Notes: a model not told the origin generated them from the letters alone. 13,108 nt of DNA from Candidatus Subteraquimicrobium carltonvillense (GCA_002339355.1 DDKQ01000082.1:1-13108); one strand, 5' to 3'; counted from the stretch's first letter, positions 6,420 to 12,475 are shown. Made by a program: numbers and translations.

Positions 6420-6469
6420 AACCCCCCAGTGGGTTTTCGAGACCCTGCCTCTATTAACCATGGGGGGTT
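6420..6469. repeat. nested inverted repeat after queD
   Basis: AACCCCCCA (6420-6428) pairs perfectly with TGGGGGGTT (6461-6469). Inside is a smaller hairpin, GGGTTT/GAGACCC-type pairing (about 6431-6445). It begins 14 bp after the queD stop codon. It could act in termination or be a repeat; no T-run follows. Confidence 0.6.
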
Positions 6470-6477
6470 AAAAGTTG

Positions 6478-6614
6478 GTCCCAAGAAATCTCTAAGTGAC
6501 TTACTCACAAACCTTCCATTCGTCCTCCCAGCATCCCCTGATAGTCTCTCGACTAGCTTGCCCTGGAGTCCTAATGGAATTTGCTTTTCAGCCTCTATAG
6601 GACTTCTTGGGACC
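6478..6614. repeat. 11-bp inverted repeats bounding a 137-bp segment
   Basis: GGTCCCAAGAA begins near 6478 and its reverse complement TTCTTGGGACC ends near 6614. The enclosed sequence holds no recognisable gene. The layout is like a small non-autonomous element or a structured RNA; there is no evident target-site duplication. Confidence 0.4.
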
Positions 6615-6710
6615 GAATCCATCCTATCTCAAAATTGAAAACGATGTCAAGAAAATTTGAAGAAAATTTATTAAAATTTCTTTTTAAAAAATTACCCATT
6701 TTAACTGCAG

Positions 6711-6739
6711 TTTTTTTCTTTCAAGAGATGGATTAAAAT
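6711..6739 (+). promoter_or_regulatory. weak candidate promoter for Mth938-AmrS pair
   Basis: TAAAAT at 6734-6739 is a 5/6 match to the -10 consensus, and a T-run lies where a -35 would be, under an AT-rich upstream tract resembling an UP element. The -35 match is poor, so this is tentative. Confidence 0.3.
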
Positions 6740-6762
6740 AGTCTTAGAAGGGGGGATTTAGG

Positions 6763-7122
6763 ATGATAAAATTCGATTCCACTAGCTTTGGAGAGGTTGT
6801 AATCAACGGGATAGGTTACGGCGATGTTCTAATAGCTGGGGGGAGGGTGGCACCGAGAGATAGAAATTTACTTCGGAATGTTTTGGGCACGAGTCATGCC
6901 ATAGGCGATTGGGAAGTGGAAAAGTTGTTGCGAGGCAATCCTCAGGCGATAATCGTTGGGACGGGTCAATCTGGTCTTTTGAGGGTGAGCAATAAGGTGC
7001 GGGAGAGAGTTGAAAAGGCGGGGATAGAGCTAATTGCACTTGAGACCCCTGAGGCGATTGAGGAGTTTAATAGACTTGCTAAAACAAAGAGGGTAAACGC
7101 TCTAATCCATACCACCTGCTGA
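6763..7122 (+). CDS. Mth938-like domain protein (DUF498/AAMDC-type)
   Basis: The 119-residue product is a compact alpha/beta protein of the Mth938 family, related to eukaryotic AAMDC and to NDUFAF3. It opens MIKFDSTSFGEVVINGIGY, the usual N-terminal strands, then has the loop VAPRDRN, a helix IGDWEVEKLL and the conserved strand-loop AIIVGTGQSGLLRVS (53-68), ending VNALIHTTC. The biochemical role of the family is not settled, and no catalytic residues can be asserted. The start is supported by GGGGGGATTT about 7 nt upstream. Only 21 bp separate it from the next gene, so the two are probably cotranscribed, suggesting a functional link with the AmmeMemoRadiSam-type enzyme; that is inference. Confidence 0.85.
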   Translation: MIKFDSTSFGEVVINGIGYGDVLIAGGRVAPRDRNLLRNVLGTSHAIGDWEVEKLLRGNPQAIIVGTGQSGLLRVSNKVRERVEKAGIELIALETPEAIEEFNRLAKTKRVNALIHTTC

Positions 7123-7143
7123 TGTTTAGAGGGAAGTGAGAAA

Positions 7144-8244
7144 GTGAGGAAGCCACCTCGACCCTCGTCTCTTGAGGATGAGATACTTCAATATCCCACG
7201 GTGCATGAAGCGAGACTTTACGAAAAGCTATCCGCTCAAAAAGTTAGATGCCACTTATGTGAAAGAAGGTGTTTGATCGCTCCCCGCGGGAAGGGTTTCT
7301 GCAAGACGAGAATGAATCTGGATGGGACCCTTTATACTTTAGTCTATGGGGATATAAGTGGGGCGGAGAGTAGACCGATAGAAATCAAGCCCTTTTTTCA
7401 TTACTGGCCTGGGTCGACTGCTTTCACCTTCTCCACGTGGTCTTGCAATTTCCGCTGCCCATGGTGTCAAAACTTCTCCCTGTCAAGAGGGAAACCTCAA
7501 TTAGCTTCGGCTCGCTACATTTCTCCTGAAACAATGGTGGAAATGGCTTTGAATCAGGGAGATAAAGGAATATGCGTCAGTTTCAACGAACCCACTTTGC
7601 TCTTTGAATACTCCTGTGACGTATTCAAAATTTCCAGGGAGATGGGTCTATACAACTGCTATGTTTCCAATGGCTACTTGAGTTTGGAAGCGATGCATAT
7701 GCTGTTTGAATCGGGCATGGATGCGATAAAAATCGATCTCAAAGGAGATGCCAGAGTTTACCGTGAATACTGCGGAAATCTCGATGTCGAAATCGTTTGG
7801 AGAAACGCGAAGGAAGCCAAGAAAATGGGACTCCATGTGGAAGTGGTGAATTTGGTGATCACGGGGGTAAACGATTCGCAGGAATGTCTGAGGTGGGTCA
7901 TAGAAAGACACTTACGAGAGGTGGGAAGAGAGACCCCCCTCCACTTTACCCGGTATTATCCAGCGTACAAGTTTGATAATCCACCCACCAGTGTGAAAAC
8001 TTTAGAAGCCGCTTACCAGATGGCCGTAAGGGCCGGTGTGCTCTTTCCCTATTTGGGTAATGTTGCAGGCCACAAGCATGAGGATACTTATTGCCCCAGT
8101 TGTGGGAAATTACTCATAAGAAGACTCGCTTACACGATTGTGGAGTACAAGATCACTGCGGACAAGAAGTGTTCCAATTGTGGTTGGCACATCCCAATTG
8201 TGGGAGAATACACCTCTGAGAGCATGATCTCCAAATCCACGTAG
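7144..8244 (+). CDS. amrS: AmmeMemoRadiSam system-type radical SAM enzyme
   Basis: The 366-residue product is a radical S-adenosylmethionine protein of the PflX/AmrS branch related to pyruvate formate-lyase activating enzymes. The cluster motif is C101-N-F-R-C105-P-W-C108, with FNEPTL (147-152) and the later strand DAIKIDLKGD typical of this branch. The N-terminus carries a four-Cys motif (C36, C39, C43, C53) and the C-terminus a zinc-ribbon-like C317-x2-C320 and C343-x2-C346. In the named system it accompanies AMMECR1 and Memo homologues of unknown biochemical role; neither is in this window. GTG 7144 is used, with GAGGGAAGTGAG upstream; the exact start is less certain than the family. It is coupled at 21 bp to the Mth938 gene. 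Membership is by sequence pattern only, and the symbol is provisional. Confidence 0.85.
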   Translation: MRKPPRPSSLEDEILQYPTVHEARLYEKLSAQKVRCHLCERRCLIAPRGKGFCKTRMNLDGTLYTLVYGDISGAESRPIEIKPFFHYWPGSTAFTFSTWSCNFRCPWCQNFSLSRGKPQLASARYISPETMVEMALNQGDKGICVSFNEPTLLFEYSCDVFKISREMGLYNCYVSNGYLSLEAMHMLFESGMDAIKIDLKGDARVYREYCGNLDVEIVWRNAKEAKKMGLHVEVVNLVITGVNDSQECLRWVIERHLREVGRETPLHFTRYYPAYKFDNPPTSVKTLEAAYQMAVRAGVLFPYLGNVAGHKHEDTYCPSCGKLLIRRLAYTIVEYKITADKKCSNCGWHIPIVGEYTSESMISKST

Positions 8245-8266
8245 AAATCCAGATAGATTCCGTAGA

Positions 8267-8286
8267 AACAGACCTTTAGGTCTGTT
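8267..8286. repeat. perfect 9-bp-stem hairpin after amrS
   Basis: AACAGACCT, two-base loop TT, AGGTCTGTT. It lies 22 bp after the amrS stop. It could terminate transcription weakly, but the following AAATATG is not a T-run on this strand. Confidence 0.55.
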
Positions 8287-8346
8287 AAATATGTAGGGGC
8301 GGGGTTTATCCCTACCCAAAAGTAATACGGCGGATGAACCGCCCTG

Positions 8347-8372
8347 CCTACCACTTATCACCTACGCGGTGA
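8347..8372. repeat. dispersed palindromic repeat, copy 2 (inverted)
   Basis: These 26 bases are the exact reverse complement of 4501-4526. Its own hairpin is TTATCACC, loop TACGC, GGTGA, with the far arm slightly decayed. Identity across about 3.8 kb supports a recently active or conserved repeat family. Confidence 0.82.
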
Positions 8373-8450
8373 AAAGTACGGTGAGATGTAGGGTTGTCGC
8401 TCATCGAATTTTAAAATAAGAAAATGAATCAGCAGGTGAAGCTGTGTGGG

Positions 8451-8462
8451 GAGGTCTGACCC
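8451..8462 (+). repeat. left copy of 12-bp inverted repeat flanking HhH-GPD gene
   Basis: GAGGTCTGACCC here is the reverse complement of GGGTCAGACCTC at 9163-9174. The left copy doubles as the ribosome binding site (GGGGAGGT) of the gene it precedes. A related core GGGTCTGACCC is in the RNase P RNA at 12244-12254. Confidence 0.7.
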
Positions 8463-8464
8463 CG

Positions 8465-9208
8465 ATGAGCGATGTTATTGAGAAACTAATAAGGGAAGTA
8501 GGTGGGAGGTTTTCCAGTGTATTTGGGATAAATTTGGAGAGCAAGGATTCAGGGGAGATTTTTAAATGGTTTCTGGCTTCCATACTCTTTGGGACGCGAA
8601 TTGGGGAAGGAATTGTCTTTAACACCTATTGGGAGTTTGAAAGAAGGAAAGTTTTAACCCCAGATGCCATTTTGGAAACGGGCTGGGATGGGCTGGTGCA
8701 AATTTTGGATGATGGAGGATACGTCCGCTACGACTTTAAGACGGCTACAAAACTTCTGGATGTGGCAAGGATGCTCAATGAGAAGTATCAAGGCAATTTA
8801 AATATGCCGCATGAAAGGGCGAAAGATCCTCGAGATCTTGAGAAAAGCTTAAGAGAATTTAAAGGCGTTGGACCGGTGACCATCGATATCTTCTTGCGCG
8901 AATTGAGGGGAATATGGAGAAAAGCCGATCCCCTACCGCAAGATTTAGCGATATTGGCTGCAAGAAATTTGGGTTTTACCAAATTTCTTGGCAAGGATGA
9001 AGCTGAGAGGGCAAGAATCCTTAGGTGTCTTAAAGGCACTTGGGAGGAGGCTAAGCTTTCTAAGTTCAAATTCTCGGATTTCGAAGCGGCTCTAGTGAGG
9101 TTGGGTAAGGATTATTGCCGCAAAGGGAAGCATGAAGAATGTCCCGTGAAAAAACATTGTAAGGGTCAGACCTCGAAATCCAATGTTACCAGGGATGATG
9201 AATCGTAA
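8465..9208 (+). CDS. HhH-GPD (endonuclease III-like) DNA glycosylase-type protein
   Basis: The 247-residue product has the helix-hairpin-helix FKGVGPVT (132-139) followed by the GPD segment with a candidate catalytic Asp D160 in PLPQDLAIL. It should bind DNA and may excise damaged bases. The Lys of bifunctional endonuclease III after the hairpin (GVGRKT) is replaced (GVGPVT), which suggests a monofunctional glycosylase or a different activity. The C-terminal iron-sulfur motif is altered: C218-x4-H223-x2-C226-x5-C232, with His where a second Cys is expected. I recall relatives in thermophiles and archaea with EIFKWFLASILFGTRI, but no characterised one. ATG 8465 fits GGGGAGGT about 10 nt upstream; a GTG at 8444 would add seven residues. 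An inverted-repeat copy encodes residues just after the last Cys, giving a tail KGQTSKSNVTRDDES. Confidence 0.8.
   Translation: MSDVIEKLIREVGGRFSSVFGINLESKDSGEIFKWFLASILFGTRIGEGIVFNTYWEFERRKVLTPDAILETGWDGLVQILDDGGYVRYDFKTATKLLDVARMLNEKYQGNLNMPHERAKDPRDLEKSLREFKGVGPVTIDIFLRELRGIWRKADPLPQDLAILAARNLGFTKFLGKDEAERARILRCLKGTWEEAKLSKFKFSDFEAALVRLGKDYCRKGKHEECPVKKHCKGQTSKSNVTRDDES
9163..9174 (-). repeat. right copy of 12-bp inverted repeat, inside the HhH-GPD gene end
   Basis: GGGTCAGACCTC is the exact reverse complement of 8451-8462. It lies in the last 15 codons of the gene, directly after the final cluster cysteine. Confidence 0.7.
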
Positions 9209-9234
9209 ATTCGAAATTTTATGGGAGCAGTGGG

Positions 9235-9996
9235 ATGGAGGAATATCCACGATATATATCTATATCTAAGGGATTTAAGCCCTTTGATCCCCTGGAGCTT
9301 GCCAAGAGGACTGAAGAAATCGTGTGCCACAATTCCTCTCGTAAATATACCGCTTTTTATTGCACTGGGGTTTACCGGGGAATATCCACGGCTTACACCG
9401 TGGGGTGTCCCTTAAGATGTGTTTTTTGTTGGGTTAGCTTCTCCAGGGATTTTCCTAAGGAATATGGTGAGTTTTATACTCCAGAGAAGGTTTTCGAAAA
9501 CTTGGTCTCAAATGCCAGAAAGAGCAAGGTCAAAAGCTTAAGGATTTCCGGGGGAGAACCCACCCTGTGTCGAGCACATCTGCTTAAGGTTTTGGATTTA
9601 GTGACCTCCGTCGATTTTCTGTTTATCCTCGAAAGTAGTGGGATACTTCTGGGTCATGATCCCAGTTATGCAAAGGCTTTGAAGAAATATCCCAACATCT
9701 ATGTGAGGATATCCCTTAAAGCGGGAACGGCGGAAGGATTTCAGAGAAGGACCGGAGCAATCGGCGATTACTACAAGCTCCCCTTTCAAGCGATTAAAAA
9801 TCTTAAGCGAGCCGGCGTGAGTTTCCATGTAGCTAGTATGAGCGATCCGAGACTTATGCCCGTCTCAGAGCGCAGAGAGATGTTTAAAAACTTGAGGGAT
9901 GTGGATTATTGGGATTATTTAGAGGAGGAAACCTGCGATCCCTACGATACTTCCATCATAAGATTAGAGAAAGCGGGATTCGATATTTGGAAATAA
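9235..9996 (+). CDS. radical SAM domain protein of unknown specificity
   Basis: The 253-residue protein carries the radical SAM iron-sulfur motif C58-P-L-R-C62-V-F-C65 followed by W, and the SAM-binding GGE (106-108, RISGGEPTL). Before the motif is a conserved-looking region, RKYTAFYCTGVYRGIST, with extra cysteines C31 and C43; C112 and C234 are further candidates for an extra metal site, but no regular auxiliary motif is apparent. The motif sits late (residue 58) and the protein is short, without the SPASM or B12 domains of larger families. I recall uncharacterised archaeal and thermophile proteins with this pattern, but I cannot name a reaction. ATG 9235 has GGGAG 7 nt upstream and follows the HhH-GPD gene by 26 bp, so the two may be one transcript. 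Confidence 0.82.
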   Translation: MEEYPRYISISKGFKPFDPLELAKRTEEIVCHNSSRKYTAFYCTGVYRGISTAYTVGCPLRCVFCWVSFSRDFPKEYGEFYTPEKVFENLVSNARKSKVKSLRISGGEPTLCRAHLLKVLDLVTSVDFLFILESSGILLGHDPSYAKALKKYPNIYVRISLKAGTAEGFQRRTGAIGDYYKLPFQAIKNLKRAGVSFHVASMSDPRLMPVSERREMFKNLRDVDYWDYLEEETCDPYDTSIIRLEKAGFDIWK

Positions 9997-10000
9997 ATTC

Positions 10001-10079
10001 GACCCTCGGCACTCGTCCCTCGATACTAATAGGATGATGTGCAGGGAAAAATGAGCGTCGAGCGTCGAGAAACGAGCAG
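10001..10079. repeat. GTCGAG/CTCG low-complexity inverted repeat
   Basis: The interval has CTCGTCCCTCGA on one side and GAGCGTCGAGCGTCGAGAAA on the other, which can fold back imperfectly. TCGTCCCTCG (10013-10022) is the reverse complement of CGAGGGACGA at 10525-10534, so copies flank the CBS gene. Confidence 0.55.
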
Positions 10080-10097
10080 TGAAAGGAGAGGTTATAA

Positions 10098-10502
10098 ATG
10101 TGGCTTGAGGATATGATGACTAGGAGGGTGGTATCCATCGGCCCCGATTCACCGGTGATTGAGGCTGCTAAGAGGATGGGTGAAGAGAATGTGGGATGTC
10201 TTATAGTTCTTGAAGATGGAAAGCTCGTTGGGATGCTCACGGATCGCGATATCGCAACGAGGGTGGTCGGAGAGGGTGTAGACCCCAAGGATTGCAAAGT
10301 AAGGGATTGCATGACCAGGGAAATTGTCACTGCCATTCCTCAAACGGACATTCTAGACGCGGCTAAGCTCATGACCAAATATGAGGTGAGGCGTTTGCCG
10401 ATAGTTGATGGTCAAAGGGTTGTGGGCATAGTCAGCATAGCCGATATCGCAGCTTATGCTGAGAGTATTTTGGGAGAAGTTTCCAAATCTAGGAAAAGAT
10501 AA
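10098..10502 (+). CDS. two-CBS-domain protein
   Basis: The 134-residue product is little more than a CBS pair (Bateman module). Repeat one runs MMTRRVVSIGPDSPVIEAAKRM through GKLVGMLTDRDIATRVV (about 6-57). Repeat two runs CMTREIVTAIPQTDILDAAKLM through RRLPIVDGQRVVGIVSIADIA (about 71-118). Both end in the GxxTDRDI/GIVSIADI element that binds ribose-phosphate groups. Such stand-alone pairs usually sense AMP, ATP or SAM and regulate partners; the ligand cannot be read. The start ATG 10098 has an excellent AAAGGAGAGG site 6-7 nt upstream. It is flanked by inverted GTCGAG-type repeats and separated by about 100 bp from either neighbour, so it may be independently transcribed. Confidence 0.92.
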   Translation: MWLEDMMTRRVVSIGPDSPVIEAAKRMGEENVGCLIVLEDGKLVGMLTDRDIATRVVGEGVDPKDCKVRDCMTREIVTAIPQTDILDAAKLMTKYEVRRLPIVDGQRVVGIVSIADIAAYAESILGEVSKSRKR

Positions 10503-10518
10503 AGATATAAACTTGGTC

Positions 10519-10583
10519 GAAGGACGAGGGACGAATGTTGAAACCCAAAATCCGCAACCCGCAACGCAGGAATGAAGGACGAG
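10519..10583 (+). repeat. GAAGGACGAG direct repeat with CCGCAACC repeats between
   Basis: GAAGGACGAG occurs at 10519-10528 and 10574-10583. Between them CCGCAACCCGCAACGCAG is a short tandem. The second copy supplies the only purine-rich stretch in front of the next gene's ATG. Confidence 0.65.
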
Positions 10584-10590
10584 AATTCCT

Positions 10591-11814
10591 ATGGGATATA
10601 GATGCGCACATGGGAGAATTCCTTCTCAAGTGAAGGTAGAATTTGGAGCTAGGACTTTAACTTTTGATGTCATAAAAGAGCCAGTTCCTCACATCGTGGT
10701 GGAGGGTTCCAGGAAGGAATTACATGGTTGGTGGCCTGGGAAGAGGGAGTGCACCGCTGAAAGAATGCTCGTAAATCCGTATAATGGCTGTACTCACAAT
10801 TGCCTCTTTTGTTATGCCCACGCTTTCTGGGGATACTTTCAAGTTTTCCGCAGGCACCATGTAGTCACTGTTTTTAAGGGTTTTGCCAGGAATGTTGCAC
10901 GCCAACTCGATGGTCTTAATATAGCCAGCACCGGATATCTCAGTCCCGTTACTGATCCCTTTCAGCCCATAAATGAGAAGTATCGCCTCTCTGAAAAGAT
11001 TATAAAGGTCTTCACAGATCGTAACATCCCCATAGAATTCATCACCAAGGGAGCGGTTAGTGATGAAGTCATTGATCTAATTCGAAGACAAAGTCATTCC
11101 TTTGGGCAGGTGAGTATATTAACCATTGATGAGGTTTTAAGAAGGCGTTTGGTGCCAAGGGGCGCAACCACCGATCAGCTATTCGATAACCTGAAAAGGC
11201 TGGCTGAATCCGGCGTCTACGCAGTTTGCAGGATGGATCCCATCATCCCTCTCATCACAGATGATGAAGAGAACCTATCCCAACTCGTATCTCGAGCAGC
11301 TTCTGCTGGTGCTAAGCATATCGTCACCAGTTGCATGGATATCCCGTGGAAGATAAAGAAAGAAATCGTGGAGGGACTATCGGCAATCAATCCGGAGGTT
11401 AGGAGAGAATATCCTCGGTTGTATACGGAGGAAATCGATGGTTACTTAAATGCCGACATAAACTATCGGAGAGAGCTGTTTTCCAAGGTCGGGGAGTTGT
11501 GCAGTGAGTACGGTCTAACCTTCGCTTTATGCATGGAATATCGATTGGTGGATGGGAGACCCATTGGTTTGAATAAAGATTTTATGACCTCTGTGAACTG
11601 TGAGGGGATCGATATCCCGATTTACATCCGGAAGGGAGAAAAATTTGAACCGGCGACAAATTGTTCAGGAGCCTGTCTTACATGTGTTGAAGCGAGATGC
11701 GGCATAGATGATTTAGCCATGGGGAGGGAGGAAAGTAGGAAAGACTGGAGGCTTGAAGACTATAAAAGATGGAGCAGGGGGATTCTTGGGCAAGTGCAAG
11801 AAAAACTGTTCTAA
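10591..11814 (+). CDS. SPL-like radical SAM protein (COG1533/Rv2578c-like)
   Basis: The 407-residue product resembles the spore-photoproduct-lyase-related radical SAM family. The cluster motif is C67-T-H-N-C71-L-F-C74 followed by YAHAF, within the block NPYNGCTHNCLFCYAH characteristic of the family. TGYLSPVTDPFQPIN (114-128), FITKGAVSDEVIDLI and VCRMDPIIPL (212-221) are also family-typical. True spore photoproduct lyase repairs UV lesions in DNA, but most relatives of this group are uncharacterised and there is no sporulation context. Near the C-terminus lies C358-S-G-A-C362-L-T-C365-x4-C370, which repeats the same CX3CX2C spacing and may hold an auxiliary cluster. ATG 10591 is the first start; the ribosome site is poor (GGACGAG) and provided by a repeat, so an internal start such as GTG 10630-10633 cannot be excluded. 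Confidence 0.82.
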   Translation: MGYRCAHGRIPSQVKVEFGARTLTFDVIKEPVPHIVVEGSRKELHGWWPGKRECTAERMLVNPYNGCTHNCLFCYAHAFWGYFQVFRRHHVVTVFKGFARNVARQLDGLNIASTGYLSPVTDPFQPINEKYRLSEKIIKVFTDRNIPIEFITKGAVSDEVIDLIRRQSHSFGQVSILTIDEVLRRRLVPRGATTDQLFDNLKRLAESGVYAVCRMDPIIPLITDDEENLSQLVSRAASAGAKHIVTSCMDIPWKIKKEIVEGLSAINPEVRREYPRLYTEEIDGYLNADINYRRELFSKVGELCSEYGLTFALCMEYRLVDGRPIGLNKDFMTSVNCEGIDIPIYIRKGEKFEPATNCSGACLTCVEARCGIDDLAMGREESRKDWRLEDYKRWSRGILGQVQEKLF

Positions 11815-11838
11815 AATCCATCAGCGACATTTGACCCA

Positions 11839-11864
11839 GTAGCGCGGGGGCTTGTTCCCCACTA
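11839..11864. repeat. compact GTAGCGCGGGGG-CTTGTT-CCCC repeat
   Basis: GTAGCGCGGGGG, loop CTTGTT, CCCCACTA forms an imperfect hairpin. It shares GGGCTTGTTCCCC with 4585-4597 and GTAGCGCGGG with 4469-4478, defining a dispersed family in this window. Confidence 0.65.
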
Positions 11865-11906
11865 TAAACTAAAAGGATGTAGAAACAGGTCTTCAGAGAA
11901 AAACCA

Positions 11907-11972
11907 GTTAATGGTTCATGGTTAATAGGTTAATGGTTAAAAACCAAAAACTACTAACCACTAACTAACAAC
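11907..11972. repeat. GTTAATGGTT / CTAACCACTAAC low-complexity repeats
   Basis: GTTAATGGTT occurs at 11907-11916 and 11929-11938 with a shorter copy between them, followed by CTACTAACCACTAACTAACAACC. Such word-like repeats are known from several anaerobe genomes. They can pair partly with the repeat-like P3 arm of the RNase P RNA just downstream. Confidence 0.55.
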
Positions 11973-11998
11973 CGATTTCTAGTCGTTTACCGATATGG

Positions 11999-12027
11999 TT
12001 GACTTTGGGCAGGTCATCTGATAAATT
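11999..12027 (+). promoter_or_regulatory. rnpB promoter
   Basis: TTGACT (11999-12004), a 17-bp spacer, then TAAATT (12022-12027). A start 6-7 bp further falls at 12033-12034, exactly where the 5' arm of RNase P helix P1 begins. The agreement of spacing and RNA end makes this the best-supported promoter in the window. Confidence 0.8.
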
Positions 12028-12032
12028 TAAGT

Positions 12033-12475
12033 GGGAAAGTAGACCGGGTGGTCGCCCTAAGTAGTTGGGAGTTTGTTAGTTGGTAGTCTGGAGTTATGTA
12101 TTATCATCACTTCCAGCTACCGACTCCTTATTACCGACTAGAGGGGAGGAAAGTCCGGGCTCCACAGGGTAGGGTGCCCCGTAACACGGGGGTCCCGCGA
12201 GGGATGGAAAGTGCCACAGAAAAGAAAACTGTCATTTGGTCTGGGGTCTGACCCTCGAATCCAAATGGCAAAAGCTGAAACGGTGGTGTAAAAGACCACC
12301 AGTCCCGAGGTGACTCGGGAGCTTGGCAAACCCCACTCGGAGCAAGGTCAAATAGGAGAGGATGTGGTGGCCCGCTACGTTGGACTCTCGGGTAGACCGC
12401 TTGAGCTCGATGGCAACATCGGGTCTAGATAGATGACCATCCTTGACAGAACCCGGCTTATAGGTCTACTTTCCC
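12033..12475 (+). ncRNA. rnpB: RNase P RNA, class A
   Basis: This is the catalytic RNA that removes 5' leaders from pre-tRNA. P1 is a perfect 13-bp helix between 12033-12045 (GGGAAAGTAGACC) and 12463-12475. Conserved regions are plain: GAGGAAAGTCCGGGCTCC (P4 side, from about 12146), GATGGAAAGTGCCACAGA (12203-12220), the CCA-binding L15 region GGCAAACCCCACTCGGAGC with AAGGTCAAATAGG, and the 3' block GACAGAACCCGGCTTA (about 12445-12460). At about 443 nt it is longer than usual. P3 (12062-12140) is extended by a repeat-like arm pair (TAGTTGG/CCGACTA and AGTTGGTAG/CTACCGACT). P12 carries a GGGTCTGACCC repeat at its tip (12244-12254). A promoter fits the 5' end; no strong terminator is seen. Confidence 0.96.

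Larger units (their letters stand above)
6407..6762. other. 356-bp region without a convincing gene
   Basis: Two inverted repeats dominate: AACCCCCCA/TGGGGGGTT (6420-6469) and GGTCCCAAGAA/TTCTTGGGACC (about 6478-6614). Open frames exist on both strands (+ 6354-6638, - 6320-6622) but overlap queD and lack good ribosome sites. From about 6640 the DNA turns very AT-rich, with AAAATTT repeated three times, and ends in the leader of the Mth938 gene. Confidence 0.6.
8245..8464. other. intergenic repeat cluster between amrS and HhH-GPD gene
   Basis: This 220-bp gap holds a perfect hairpin AACAGACCT/AGGTCTGTT (8267-8286), a GTAGGG/CCCTAC pair (8293-8315), GGCGG-ATGAA-CCGCC (8329-8343), the second copy of the dispersed repeat (8347-8372) and GAGGTCTGACCC (8451-8462). 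The motif GTAGAAACAG (8262-8271) recurs at 11879. No gene is seen. Confidence 0.7.
11815..11998. other. intergenic repeat stretch before rnpB
   Basis: No gene is visible. The stretch holds the GTAGCGCGGG...CCCC repeat (11839-11863), a GTAGAAACAGGTC piece (11879-11891) related to 8262, and low-complexity GTTAATGGTT/ACTAACCACTAACTAAC units (11907-11972). Confidence 0.65.

Noticed and set aside
6320..6638. Opposed ORFs (100 and 94 codons) across the gap after queD
   Set aside because: Both overlap queD, have no proper ribosome site, and show no domain I recognise; kept only as a non-coding region.
6703..6719. AACTGCAGTT followed by a T-run as a terminator
   Set aside because: The palindrome leaves a two-base loop with only four pairs, so it is too weak; probably chance in AT-rich DNA.
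7144..11814. One operon encoding a new DNA repair or modification system from three radical SAM proteins, HhH-GPD and CBS
   Set aside because: Gaps of about 90-220 bp filled with repeats separate most of the genes, and no family evidence ties them to one pathway.
11907..11972. Possible CRISPR-like array
   Set aside because: Units are short, overlapping and without regular spacers, so this is low-complexity repeat DNA.
12253..12264. CCTCGAATCC resembling a tRNA T-arm
   Set aside because: No acceptor stem or anticodon arm is found; the bases belong to RNase P helix P12.
12138..12329. Reverse-strand ORF within rnpB
   Set aside because: It is a shadow over conserved RNase P RNA sequence.
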